The translations under genes were made by a program, and so were the position numbers. Positions 17,054-25,572 of a stretch of DNA of 64,000 nt are shown piece by piece (the stretch's first letter is position 1; each line of letters starts with the position of its first letter). Source of the stretch: Maribrevibacterium harenarium (GTDB lineage Bacteria > Pseudomonadota > Gammaproteobacteria > Pseudomonadales > Marinomonadaceae); contig NZ_VFRR01000001.1 of assembly GCF_006385675.1 (NCBI RefSeq), positions 124,001 through 188,000 on the forward strand, in the 5' to 3' direction. The notes under the pieces are model-generated. The model made no database searches. It was given only the letters and a program-made list of their open reading frames with translations, and had not been told where the DNA came from.

Positions 17054-17818
17054 TTAGGCGCTAGCAATAATATTGGGGCGAGGCTCGGTCATTGTCGATT
17101 GATATATCTCAAGACTTTTGCGATTTGCTGAACTTGCGTTGGCCTGTGGTGGTTCTGCGGAGGATGTATCAGGACGATTGGAGTCACTGTTCTCCTTGGG
17201 CGCTGGGTTGCCATTTGTTACAGACTCGGCACGGGCTTCGCTGATGGTATTTTGCGCTTCGCGGGCCACCGCATGATCTGCTGCTGAAGGTTCAGCTGGA
17301 GCCATAGCTGCACGTATTACCTGCTGCATTTTGGTGATCGTCGCTTGGGGGTCACCAGCGACCTTGGCAACATCTATGGATACTTCTCCATCAGTTATAT
17401 AGCGCTTTCCATCTGGGCCTTGGGTATAGCTGTAGCTGGGTGCACCAGCATACTGTCCGCCGGCGCTGCGGTGGGCTTCCTCGTGGGTTCTGACTTCTTG
17501 GTCACGGGCTTGCAAGCGATCTACTTCGGCCTGCTCATCTTCTGAAAGCTGCTGTTGCGCCTCGTCTTCTACCCGTTCTTGTCGCGGTGTTTCATTAGCT
17601 TCTTCCGCTTGAGTTTCTTGCTGCTCTGCGGAGCTATCGTCTGAGCCTAGCTGTTGCGCTTGTTCCGATAGGGACACGGTGTAGTCTGAGAGATTGCGGC
17701 TAGCGATAGGCGAGCCCGAGTCGCTAGCCTCGTTGGCGAATGTTGCAGGGATAGATGTATTACCACGTGAAACCGTGTAGGGATAAGTTTCGATGGATAA
17801 CGCAACACTTCCAGACAT
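17054..17818 (-). CDS. Putative metalloprotease of the SprA-related (CJM1_0395) family
   Basis: 254 residues, rich in Gln, Glu, Ala and Ser, low complexity at both ends. The core about 100-170 carries VRTHEEAHRSAGGQYAGAPSYSY, with the zinc-protease-like HExxH as HEEAH (112-116), followed by QGPDGKRYITDGEVSIDV. This combination marks the SprA-related family, whose activity is unproven. No signal peptide is visible. It lies 56 bp upstream of pilA in the same direction, but the pilin gene has its own ribosome binding site and could have its own promoter. Proteolysis is inferred only from the motif. Confidence 0.72.
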   Translation of the reverse strand: MSGSVALSIETYPYTVSRGNTSIPATFANEASDSGSPIASRNLSDYTVSLSEQAQQLGSDDSSAEQQETQAEEANETPRQERVEDEAQQQLSEDEQAEVDRLQARDQEVRTHEEAHRSAGGQYAGAPSYSYTQGPDGKRYITDGEVSIDVAKVAGDPQATITKMQQVIRAAMAPAEPSAADHAVAREAQNTISEARAESVTNGNPAPKENSDSNRPDTSSAEPPQANASSANRKSLEIYQSTMTEPRPNIIASA

Positions 17819-17886
17819 GGGACAGGGCTCTTACAAAAACGAATAAATTAAAGTTAATGGAAGAACCCTGTTTTGTCTAGGGAATG

Positions 17887-19983
17887 TCAAGCACCTATCG
17901 ACCCAGCTTGGATAGCGGTAATTGCGATGGTGTAAACGATGTCATCCACGAGCGCGCCCCGTGAAAGGTCGTTTACTGGTTTTCTGATGCCTTGCAGCAT
18001 TGGACCGATGCTAATGACATCAGCGCTTCGTTGCACGGCTTTGTAGGTAGTATTGCCGGTGTTTAAGTCCGGGAAAATAAACACCGTGGCTTTACCTGCA
18101 ACCTTGCTGTTTGGCGCTTTTTGCTGGGCCACTTTTTCCATGATAGCGGCATCATATTGAAGAGGTCCGTCAATCAACAGATCAGGTCGACGGGACTGCG
18201 CAATGCGAGTGGCTTCCCGCACTTTTTCTACGTCATTACCACTACCTGAGCCCCCAGTGCTGTAGCTGATCATGGCAACTCTCGGGGCAATACCAAAGGC
18301 ACGGGCGGAGTCAGCACTTTGAATCGCGATCTCTGCGAGTTGTTCCGCACTTGGATCTGGATTGATGGCGCAGTCACCATAGACTAATACCTGATCCGGT
18401 AAACACATAAAGAACACCGACGATACCAAACTTGAATCAGGTGAAGTTTTGATCAACTGCAGAGCTGGACGAATGGTGTTAGCGGTGGTGTGTACCGCTC
18501 CAGAGACAAGACCATCAACGTGGTTTTGTTCCAACATCATGGTTCCAAGCACGACTTGGTCTTGCAGTAGCTCCCGGGCCACGATATCGGTGAGACCCTT
18601 GTGCTTACGGATTTCCACCATAGGGGCCACATAGCGTTCGCGAATGGAATCAGGATCTAGAATCTCTACGCCATGGTTCAGCTCGATACCATTATTCTGG
18701 GCAATACGGCGGATTTCTTCTTCTTTGCCAAGCAGGGTGCAGCGAGCGATACCGCGCTCGGCGCAGATAGACGCAGCCTGAATAGTACGGACTTCTTCGC
18801 CTTCCGGTAGGACAATCCGCTTATTAAGCGCGCGCGCTTGCTCAATCAAGCGGTAACGGAATGCTGGTGGTGATAGCTTACGCTCCTCGTGATTGAGGGC
18901 GAAGGAGTTTATCCAGTCGTGGTCGATACAGCGGGCAATATGTTCCTTCACATTGAGAATGCGCTCTTTGTCATCCAGAGGAATTTCTTGGTTGAATGAC
19001 TGCATCTTAATGGCGGTATCCCAACTGTTGCTTTCTACCGATAGGATAGGGAGCCCCTTAGCCATAGCTTTACCGCAGAGCGCAATCAACGCCGCACTTG
19101 GTTCATAGCCGCCAGTCAACACCAGTGCAGCAATTTTAATATCGTTGAGCGCCGCAATAGCGGTAGCCATGATTACATCGGTACGGTCGCCAGGAGTAAA
19201 TACCAATACTCCCGGACGCAAGGCTTCTAGTACATTTTCAACGCCCCGAGCACACAGAGTGTAAGACTGGATGCGTCGAGTATCCATTTCACCGGCGTTG
19301 ATAATTCGCGCACGTAAAAACTCAGCAACGTCTTTTACACGCGGATAGGTAAGTTCTTCAGCGACAGGAATTTGACCGAGTAGGGCAAAGTTACGCTTAA
19401 AGATCGGCCGACGGGCAAATTGATCGCCGTAAGATTTTGCCCCCAGCGACCCTGGTATGGTTTTATTCAGAATGCAGCCGATGACATCATGGGCCTTGAT
19501 ACCGCCGTAGGATCCTGCCGCGATTTCCACATGGTGTTCTAAATCTTGAACCCGCATGTCGTTTGGTGCAGTAACTAGGACTAAACCGGCGTCCAAGGTT
19601 CTCGCTATCGCCTTATTTAACCGCGTGGCGTAGGGGTGGCCAGGAATTTGCGCCAAGCCTTCCACAATGATGGTTGAGTCGTTATCGACACTGGCCTGAA
19701 AACGTCCGACCACTTCCTCCATCAACTCATCAATATTGTCGTTGTATAAATAGCGCTCCGCTTCATGCAAGGGTATTGGTTCAACCGGACGTAGAGAAGA
19801 TCCTTGTGCCACCATCGCGGTAGAACGATCCGGGCCTTCATCCCCAGGATGAGGTTGGGCGATAGGTTTAAAAAAGCTAGCCTTTAAACCTTGTTGCTCC
19901 AAAGCCCGGACTAAGCCGACTGAAACCGAGGTCAGTCCAACCCCTGGTCCCGTAGGTACTGTCATAAGTACATTTGTGGTCAT
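17887..19983 (-). CDS. pta: Phosphate acetyltransferase, long form
   Basis: 698 residues, the long gammaproteobacterial type. It converts acetyl-CoA and phosphate to acetyl phosphate and CoA. There are three parts: an N-terminal BioD-like P-loop domain (MTVPTGPGVGLTSVSVGLVRAL), a DRTGG domain in the middle (VFTPGDRTDVIMATAIAAL) and the C-terminal catalytic PTA domain (from about 370, with YSTGGSGSGNDVEKVREAT and NTGNTTYKAVQRSA). It follows ackA by 43 bp in the nadC-ackA-pta run and works with it to excrete or take up acetate. Confidence 0.96.
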   Translation of the reverse strand: MTTNVLMTVPTGPGVGLTSVSVGLVRALEQQGLKASFFKPIAQPHPGDEGPDRSTAMVAQGSSLRPVEPIPLHEAERYLYNDNIDELMEEVVGRFQASVDNDSTIIVEGLAQIPGHPYATRLNKAIARTLDAGLVLVTAPNDMRVQDLEHHVEIAAGSYGGIKAHDVIGCILNKTIPGSLGAKSYGDQFARRPIFKRNFALLGQIPVAEELTYPRVKDVAEFLRARIINAGEMDTRRIQSYTLCARGVENVLEALRPGVLVFTPGDRTDVIMATAIAALNDIKIAALVLTGGYEPSAALIALCGKAMAKGLPILSVESNSWDTAIKMQSFNQEIPLDDKERILNVKEHIARCIDHDWINSFALNHEERKLSPPAFRYRLIEQARALNKRIVLPEGEEVRTIQAASICAERGIARCTLLGKEEEIRRIAQNNGIELNHGVEILDPDSIRERYVAPMVEIRKHKGLTDIVARELLQDQVVLGTMMLEQNHVDGLVSGAVHTTANTIRPALQLIKTSPDSSLVSSVFFMCLPDQVLVYGDCAINPDPSAEQLAEIAIQSADSARAFGIAPRVAMISYSTGGSGSGNDVEKVREATRIAQSRRPDLLIDGPLQYDAAIMEKVAQQKAPNSKVAGKATVFIFPDLNTGNTTYKAVQRSADVISIGPMLQGIRKPVNDLSRGALVDDIVYTIAITAIQAGSIGA

Positions 19984-20027
19984 AATATAAAATAAAAACC
20001 TTTTTCAGATAGTAGGTCTGACACCAA

Positions 20028-21224
20028 TTAACGACGGTTAATAACCAAAGACAGTGTGTCCCGAGCGATCATCAGTTCTTCATTTGTAGGAATGATCCAA
20101 ATCTCAGGGGTTGATTTACCAATTGAAGCTTCCGCACCCCGTGGAGTCTCATCATTTTGTCGGCTATCTAGTCGCACGCCAGCAAATGCCAATCGACGGC
20201 AGATACCAGCACGTATGTAGCTCGAATTTTCACCAATGCCGCCAGTAAAAATGAGTGCATCAAAACTGTCTAACGTGGTCGCGACGCTAGCAATTTGTTT
20301 CGCCGCCCGAGAAGCGAACATATCTAATGCGAGCTGCGCTTTTTCATCCCCCGCAAGCATGGCCTCTTCAAGTGTGCGGCAATCGTTCGAGAGCTCCGAC
20401 ACTCCCAGCAAACCGCTCTCTTTATTGAGAATATCGAGGGCAGCGGCGGAGCTTATATTGTCGGCGTTTTTCATGAAAGTAATAAGACTTGGATCCAAAC
20501 TGCCAGAACGGGTACCCATCATCATACCTTCCAGAGGCGTAATGCCCATGCTGGTGTCCCGCGCTTGCCCCTGTTGCACCGCACAAACACTGGCACCGTT
20601 ACCCAAATGAGCAATAATCAAGCCAGCTGCTTTAGCATCTGGTTTAATTTGCGCGAAGCGTTCTGCAACATAACGATAACTTGAACCGTGAAAGCCAAAT
20701 TTACGCAAACGATTGTTACGGTAGTAGCGCATTGGAATAGGGTAAAGAAATTGCTCTGGGCTAAGAGTTTGATGAAACGCGGTATCAAACACCGCCACTT
20801 GATCAAGCCCAGCAAACAAACGAGCAGCTTCGTTAATGCCTATTAGATGGGCTGGATTGTGCAAGGGGGCAAAGCGCGCGCAGTCTTCGATGCCTTGCAA
20901 TACATCCTGATCGATAAGGGCAGAGGAGGTGAAGGTTTCACCCCCATGCACCACTCGATGGCCAATGCCCACTAAACGTTCGGCTATGTGTGGGTAGCGG
21001 TTGAGCCATTCCCGAATCGCGCTAATCGCAGCCGCGTGGGAGCTTTCCTCTAGAGGGTGCGTGACTTTGGTTCCTTGGTATTTAAAGGTGATACTGCTGT
21101 CTGAACTGCCCAGTTTATCGGCAATACCTTCAACCATTAATTGGCCTGGATGCTGCCCCATGACAGCGAATTTTAACGAGGAACTGCCACAGTTTATGAC
21201 TAAAACGAGAAAGTTATCACTCAC
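20028..21224 (-). CDS. ackA: Acetate kinase
   Basis: 398 residues. It interconverts acetyl phosphate plus ADP and acetate plus ATP. The signatures VLVINCGSSSLKFAV and GHRVVHGGE are present, as are the catalytic region VFDTAFHQTLSPEQFLYPIP, KFGFHGSSYRYV, HLGNGASVCAV and FTGGIGENSSYIR. The start is a GTG at 21224, overlapping the nadC stop (GTGA). Being coupled to nadC rather than having its own promoter immediately upstream is unusual. Confidence 0.97.
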   Translation of the reverse strand: MSDNFLVLVINCGSSSLKFAVMGQHPGQLMVEGIADKLGSSDSSITFKYQGTKVTHPLEESSHAAAISAIREWLNRYPHIAERLVGIGHRVVHGGETFTSSALIDQDVLQGIEDCARFAPLHNPAHLIGINEAARLFAGLDQVAVFDTAFHQTLSPEQFLYPIPMRYYRNNRLRKFGFHGSSYRYVAERFAQIKPDAKAAGLIIAHLGNGASVCAVQQGQARDTSMGITPLEGMMMGTRSGSLDPSLITFMKNADNISSAAALDILNKESGLLGVSELSNDCRTLEEAMLAGDEKAQLALDMFASRAAKQIASVATTLDSFDALIFTGGIGENSSYIRAGICRRLAFAGVRLDSRQNDETPRGAEASIGKSTPEIWIIPTNEELMIARDTLSLVINRR

Positions 21225-22084
21225 AGATTGGCTTCCTTTACTACTCTTAGTGATAAGTCGATCGCTTGGACATGCTTGGTGATGGCTCCAACCGAAATGA
21301 AATCCACGCCAGTGGCGGCGACCGCCTTGATATGTTCATCCGTCATATTTCCGGATGCTTCGAATTTTACCTGGCCGCGGTAGGTGTTAACCGCCGTTTT
21401 CATGTCTTCGAGAGAGAAATTGTCCAACATAATAATGTGGGCACCAGCGGCTACCGCTTGAGCAACTTCATCAAGGTTTTCGGTTTCTATTTCAATCGGT
21501 TTTCCCGGAGCAATGTGCTCAGCCTGTTGCACCGCGGCCGCAATCGAACCGGCCGCCATGATGTGGTTTTCCTTAATCAAAAAGGCATCATACAACCCAA
21601 CACGGTGATTGGCCGCGCCACCAATTGCAACGGCATACTTCTGGGCGAGACGTAAGGAAGGGATTGTTTTACGCGTATCCAAAATGGTTAATGGGAACCC
21701 AGTTGCTTTGGCGATATCGGCATAGCGGCGCGCTACGCTGGTGGTATAGCTTAAAAGTTGTATGTAGTTCAGGGCAGTCCGCTCCCCAGTGAGTATGCTG
21801 CGCGCAGAACCAGACAACGTTAAGAATGGCTCATTAGGGGGCAGATCATCTCCTTCTTCAAAGTGCCAAGTGAGTTGAACCTTATCATCTAGTTGGCGAA
21901 AAACTTCCTCGGCCCAAGGACGGCCACATAACACGGCGGCTTCTCGGGAAATCACGGTGGCGACAAGCGTATTTTCTGATGGAATAAGCTGAGCGGTGAT
22001 ATCTCCACTGCCAATGTCTTCAGCAAGAGAGAGGGCTACGTGGTGCTGAATGTCATTAAGCAGCAGTTGCTGGTCTATGGTCAT
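21221..22084 (-). CDS. nadC: Nicotinate-nucleotide pyrophosphorylase (quinolinate phosphoribosyltransferase)
   Basis: 287 residues. It makes nicotinate mononucleotide from quinolinate and PRPP, the committed step of de novo NAD synthesis. Family motifs seen are EDIGSGDITAQLIP, SGSARSILTGERTALNYIQLLSYTTSVAR, TILDTRKTIPSLRLAQKYAVAIGGAANHRVGLYDAFLIKENH (in part), IEIETENLDEV and FEASGNMTDEHI. It is first in a leftward run with ackA and pta, starting 54 bp from a GACGTCAGTGACGTC palindrome. Confidence 0.96.
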   Translation of the reverse strand: MTIDQQLLLNDIQHHVALSLAEDIGSGDITAQLIPSENTLVATVISREAAVLCGRPWAEEVFRQLDDKVQLTWHFEEGDDLPPNEPFLTLSGSARSILTGERTALNYIQLLSYTTSVARRYADIAKATGFPLTILDTRKTIPSLRLAQKYAVAIGGAANHRVGLYDAFLIKENHIMAAGSIAAAVQQAEHIAPGKPIEIETENLDEVAQAVAAGAHIIMLDNFSLEDMKTAVNTYRGQVKFEASGNMTDEHIKAVAATGVDFISVGAITKHVQAIDLSLRVVKEANL

Positions 22085-22139
22085 GCCTAATTCTCAATAT
22101 GTTACAAGTAGTTACACTATTGTATACGCTAACGAGAAG

Positions 22140-22154
22140 GACGTCAGTGACGTC
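22140..22154. promoter_or_regulatory. Palindromic operator-like site upstream of nadC
   Basis: GACGTCA, one base, TGACGTC is a perfect 7+7 inverted repeat placed 56-70 bp before the nadC start. It is a candidate repressor or activator site for the nadC-ackA-pta run. The binding protein is unknown. Confidence 0.4.
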
Positions 22155-22184
22155 GGTAGGCTTTCCTTTAAATTGCACCAGATT

Positions 22185-22219
22185 GTCATTCATTTCGTTA
22201 ATGATGACTATATTTTTTT
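22185..22219 (+). terminator. Terminator-like hairpin in the nadC-aceE gap
   Basis: GTCAT(T)CATT, a five-base loop and AATGATGAC form a nine-pair stem with one bulge, followed by TATATTTTTTT. It reads rightward, although no gene ends there on that strand. It could end a small or antisense transcript initiated within the nadC promoter region. Confidence 0.4.
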
Positions 22220-22826
22220 GAAATAAAGAAGTATAAAAAGGGGGCTTAGAAACGGGAAAGCAATGAAATTTGCACCACTATGGCGCAAAAATGCAGCTTT
22301 GAGTTCAGAAAACACCCAGCCTTATACTGGTTAAGGAGGGGGGAGAGGGCAACATCTAGGCGTTTTTAGAATTAGATGGTACTCTTAGCCGCGAATTTAA
22401 CGTACCAATTCACGGAAAGTTAGATGTCGTTTCGCCGCAGCAGGCAGAAATAGAGAAAGCTGGTGACCGATAATTTTTTGATAAAAGTCACGTTTCTCAC
22501 CATCTAACACCCCAGAAAACGTTGCTGGTACTGTACAACAGCAATGTGACGTTTTTTGGTAAAGGTTTGTGAAACATTAACCAATGGAAACAGGCTAACC
22601 TCAGCAATCCTGAGGTGGTTGATACGAGCAAGCAATAACTAATAAAAATAATGAATAGATTGCTCACGATTGCTTTATCCAGCTTTCAGTATCGGCTGGT
22701 CTCTCGTTAAACCCGTTTAATGAGAACCTATGAGTCTGTTTAAACGACTACATGTTTGGCTACAACACTAGCGTTTTACCAGCATGTCGTTATTGAACTG
22801 TTCTAATAGCGGGGGTTATTAACACT

Positions 22827-25487
22827 ATGACGGAGCAGCATATCCTTGAGGATATCGATCCTATCGAAACGAAAGAGTGGGTCGATTCACTCGAGTCTGT
22901 CCTAAGAGAAGAAGGCCCTGAGCGTGCTCAGTACCTTTTGGACCGTCTTAATAAAGAGGCTGTGAAGTCTGGCACTCCAATGCCGGCATCTATCACCACG
23001 CCTTACCGTAATACCATTCCACCTCAAAATGAGAAGCCACTTCCAGGCGATTTGTTTATGGAGCGTCGTATTCGCTCTATTATTCGCTGGAACGCTTTGG
23101 CTATGGTAATGAAAGCAAACCGCCAAGATTCTACTTTGGGCGGCCACATTACTAGTTTCTCTTCTGCAGCTACATTGTATGACATTGGCTTTAACCACTT
23201 CTTCCGTGGTGCCAGCGATACTCAAGAAGCGGATATGGTGTTCTTCCAAGGGCATATTGCCCCCGGTATCTACGCACGTTCATATGTAGAAGGTCGTTTA
23301 ACCGATGAACAACTAGACAACTTCCGTCGTGAAGTCGATGGAAAAGGTTTGTCTTCCTACCCACACCCTTGGTTGATGCCAGATTACTGGCAGTTCCCGA
23401 CCGTTTCTATGGGTCTTGGTCCATTGCAAGCGATCTATCAAGCCCACGTAATGAAATATCAACATAGTCGTGGTCTTGTGAATCAGGGTGACCGTAAGGT
23501 TTGGGCATTCCTAGGTGACGGTGAGTGTGATGAGCCGGAATCACTAGGTGCTATCGCACTTGCAGGCCGCGAGAAGCTAGATAACCTAATCTTCGTGATC
23601 AACTGTAACCTACAGCGTCTAGATGGCCCTGTGCGCGGTAACAGCAAAATCGTTCAAGAGCTTGAAGGTGTGTTCCGTGGTGCTGGCTGGAACGTAGTGA
23701 AGTGTCTATGGGGCCGTCACTGGGATCCGCTATTTGAAAAAGACCATAAAGGTCTGCTGCAGAAGCGCATGGACGAGGTTTGTGACGGTGAGTTGCAAAA
23801 CTACAAGGCCAATGGTGGTGCTTACACTCGCGAACATTTCTTTGGTAAGTACCCAGAATTGCTAGAAATGGTTAAGGATTTGTCTGACGATGACATCATG
23901 AACCTTAACCGTGGTGGTCACGACCCTTACAAAGTCTACGCAGCATACGCCGCCGCAACTTCACACAAAGGTCAACCAACCGTTATCCTTGCGCAAACCG
24001 TTAAGGGTTACGGTATGTTCAAGGCCGCAGAAGCGCAAAACACCGCTCACCAGACCAAGAAACTGGACGAAGAGTCATTGGCGCAATTCCGTGACAAGTT
24101 TGGCATTCCAATCAGCGATGAAGAGCTGAAAGACCTACCTTACTACCGTCCGGCAGAAGACAGTCCAGAGATGAAATATCTGCGCTCACGTCGCGAAGCG
24201 CTACATGGCCATTTCCCAGTGCGTCGTCGTGACTGTGAAGCGCTTGATGTACCGACTTTGGAAGATTTCAAAGCGCAAATCAAAGGTACCGCTGGTCGTG
24301 AAATTTCTACCACCATGGCCTTTGTGCGTTGCTTGAACAATATGGTCAAGCACAAAGGTATTGGTCAGCGCGTAGTGCCGATCGTTGCAGACGAAGCACG
24401 TACCTTTGGTATGGAAGGTATGTTCCGTCAGCTAGGTATTTACTCTTCTGAAGGTCAACGCTACACCCCACATGACCATCAGCAAGTGATGTTCTATAAA
24501 GAGTCAGAGTCAGGTCAGATTCTACAAGAAGGTATCAACGAAGCAGGTGCTATGTCTGCTTGGTTGGCGCTGGCGACTTCTTATAGCAACAGCAACTACC
24601 CAATGATCCCAGTGTACATCTACTACTCCATGTTTGGTTTCCAACGTATTGGTGACTTAGCTTGGGCGGCAGGTGACTCACAAGCCCGTGGCTTCCTATT
24701 GGGTGCTACCGCTGGTCGTACAACCCTAAACGGTGAAGGTCTACAGCACGAAGATGGTCACTCCCATATTCTTGCGGGCACTATCCCGAACTGTGTGTCT
24801 TACGATCCAACCTACTCCTACGAAGTAGCGGTCATTGTACAAGACGGCCTACGTCGTATGTACCAAGAGCGTGAGAGTGTTTTCTACTACCTAACGGTAA
24901 TGAACGAAAACTACGAGCACCCAGATATGCCAGAAGGTGTCGAAGAAGGCATCCTTAAAGGTATGTACAAGCTGAAAACTGTCGAAGCTAAAGGCGAGAA
25001 AGTTCAGCTACTAGGTGCAGGCGTTATTTTGCGCGAAGTCGAAGCAGCGGCTCAAATCCTTGCTGAAGACTTCGGTATTGCCTCTGATGTTTGGAGTGTG
25101 ACCTCTTTCAACGAACTACGCCGTGAAGGTTTGGATGTATCTCGTTGGAATCTTTTGCACCCAACTGACGAGCAACGCGTTTCATATGTAGAGCAATGTC
25201 TTGGTAACGAAGGTCCAGTGATTGCATCGACCGACCATATCAAACTTTATGCGGATCAAATTCGTCCGTTTGTTAACGGCACATACAATGTGTTGGGTAC
25301 AGATGGCTTTGGGCGCAGCGATACCCGAGAAAAATTACGTCACTTCTTCGAAGTGAACCGTTACTGGGTAGTGGTTTCTGCGCTAAGTGCATTAGCGAAA
25401 GATGGCAAAGTGAAGCCAGCTGTCGTTGCAGAAGCGATCGCTAAATTCGGTCTTGATCCTAACAAACCAAACCCAGTTACTTGCTAA
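22827..25487 (+). CDS. aceE: Pyruvate dehydrogenase E1 component, homodimeric type
   Basis: 886 residues, the usual AceE length. It decarboxylates pyruvate with thiamine diphosphate and passes the acetyl group to the lipoyl groups of E2. The N-terminus DPIETKEWVDSLESV, the central HFFRGASDTQEADMVFFQGHIAPGIYAR (in part) and the cofactor motif from GDGECDEPESLGAI to NCNLQRLDGPV are diagnostic. GQEGQR-type later motifs are present as YSSEGQRYTPHD. The gene is followed by aceF after 85 bp. Codon use looks more biased than in neighbours, in keeping with high expression. Confidence 0.98.
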   Translation: MTEQHILEDIDPIETKEWVDSLESVLREEGPERAQYLLDRLNKEAVKSGTPMPASITTPYRNTIPPQNEKPLPGDLFMERRIRSIIRWNALAMVMKANRQDSTLGGHITSFSSAATLYDIGFNHFFRGASDTQEADMVFFQGHIAPGIYARSYVEGRLTDEQLDNFRREVDGKGLSSYPHPWLMPDYWQFPTVSMGLGPLQAIYQAHVMKYQHSRGLVNQGDRKVWAFLGDGECDEPESLGAIALAGREKLDNLIFVINCNLQRLDGPVRGNSKIVQELEGVFRGAGWNVVKCLWGRHWDPLFEKDHKGLLQKRMDEVCDGELQNYKANGGAYTREHFFGKYPELLEMVKDLSDDDIMNLNRGGHDPYKVYAAYAAATSHKGQPTVILAQTVKGYGMFKAAEAQNTAHQTKKLDEESLAQFRDKFGIPISDEELKDLPYYRPAEDSPEMKYLRSRREALHGHFPVRRRDCEALDVPTLEDFKAQIKGTAGREISTTMAFVRCLNNMVKHKGIGQRVVPIVADEARTFGMEGMFRQLGIYSSEGQRYTPHDHQQVMFYKESESGQILQEGINEAGAMSAWLALATSYSNSNYPMIPVYIYYSMFGFQRIGDLAWAAGDSQARGFLLGATAGRTTLNGEGLQHEDGHSHILAGTIPNCVSYDPTYSYEVAVIVQDGLRRMYQERESVFYYLTVMNENYEHPDMPEGVEEGILKGMYKLKTVEAKGEKVQLLGAGVILREVEAAAQILAEDFGIASDVWSVTSFNELRREGLDVSRWNLLHPTDEQRVSYVEQCLGNEGPVIASTDHIKLYADQIRPFVNGTYNVLGTDGFGRSDTREKLRHFFEVNRYWVVVSALSALAKDGKVKPAVVAEAIAKFGLDPNKPNPVTC

Positions 25488-25572
25488 CTCGGTTAGGTAT
25501 TCTGGAGTGGCATCCTTGCCGCTCCAGGTTAGTTAAAGTTTGATTCGTCTATTACAGACAAAGGAGATTTCC

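Larger units (their letters stand above)
22085..22826. other. 742-bp intergenic region between nadC and aceE
   Basis: No gene is supported here. The stretch holds a perfect palindrome near nadC (22140-22154), a terminator-like hairpin (22185-22219), a 23-codon reading frame from ATG 22263 to stop 22334 that ends in TAAGGAGGGGGG, and a startless 36-codon open stretch (22360-22470) in another frame. It also holds a TTGCTG/CAGCAA hairpin followed by a T-run (about 22517-22557) and a 7-bp hairpin ACCTCAG/CTGAGGT (22598-22616). The aceE promoter must lie here, and no PdhR-type palindrome was found. The two short frames could be a decayed gene or chance. Confidence 0.5.

Noticed and set aside
20236..20610. 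124-codon open frame on the plus strand inside ackA
   Set aside because: It lies wholly antisense to the well-supported acetate kinase gene and has no family features.
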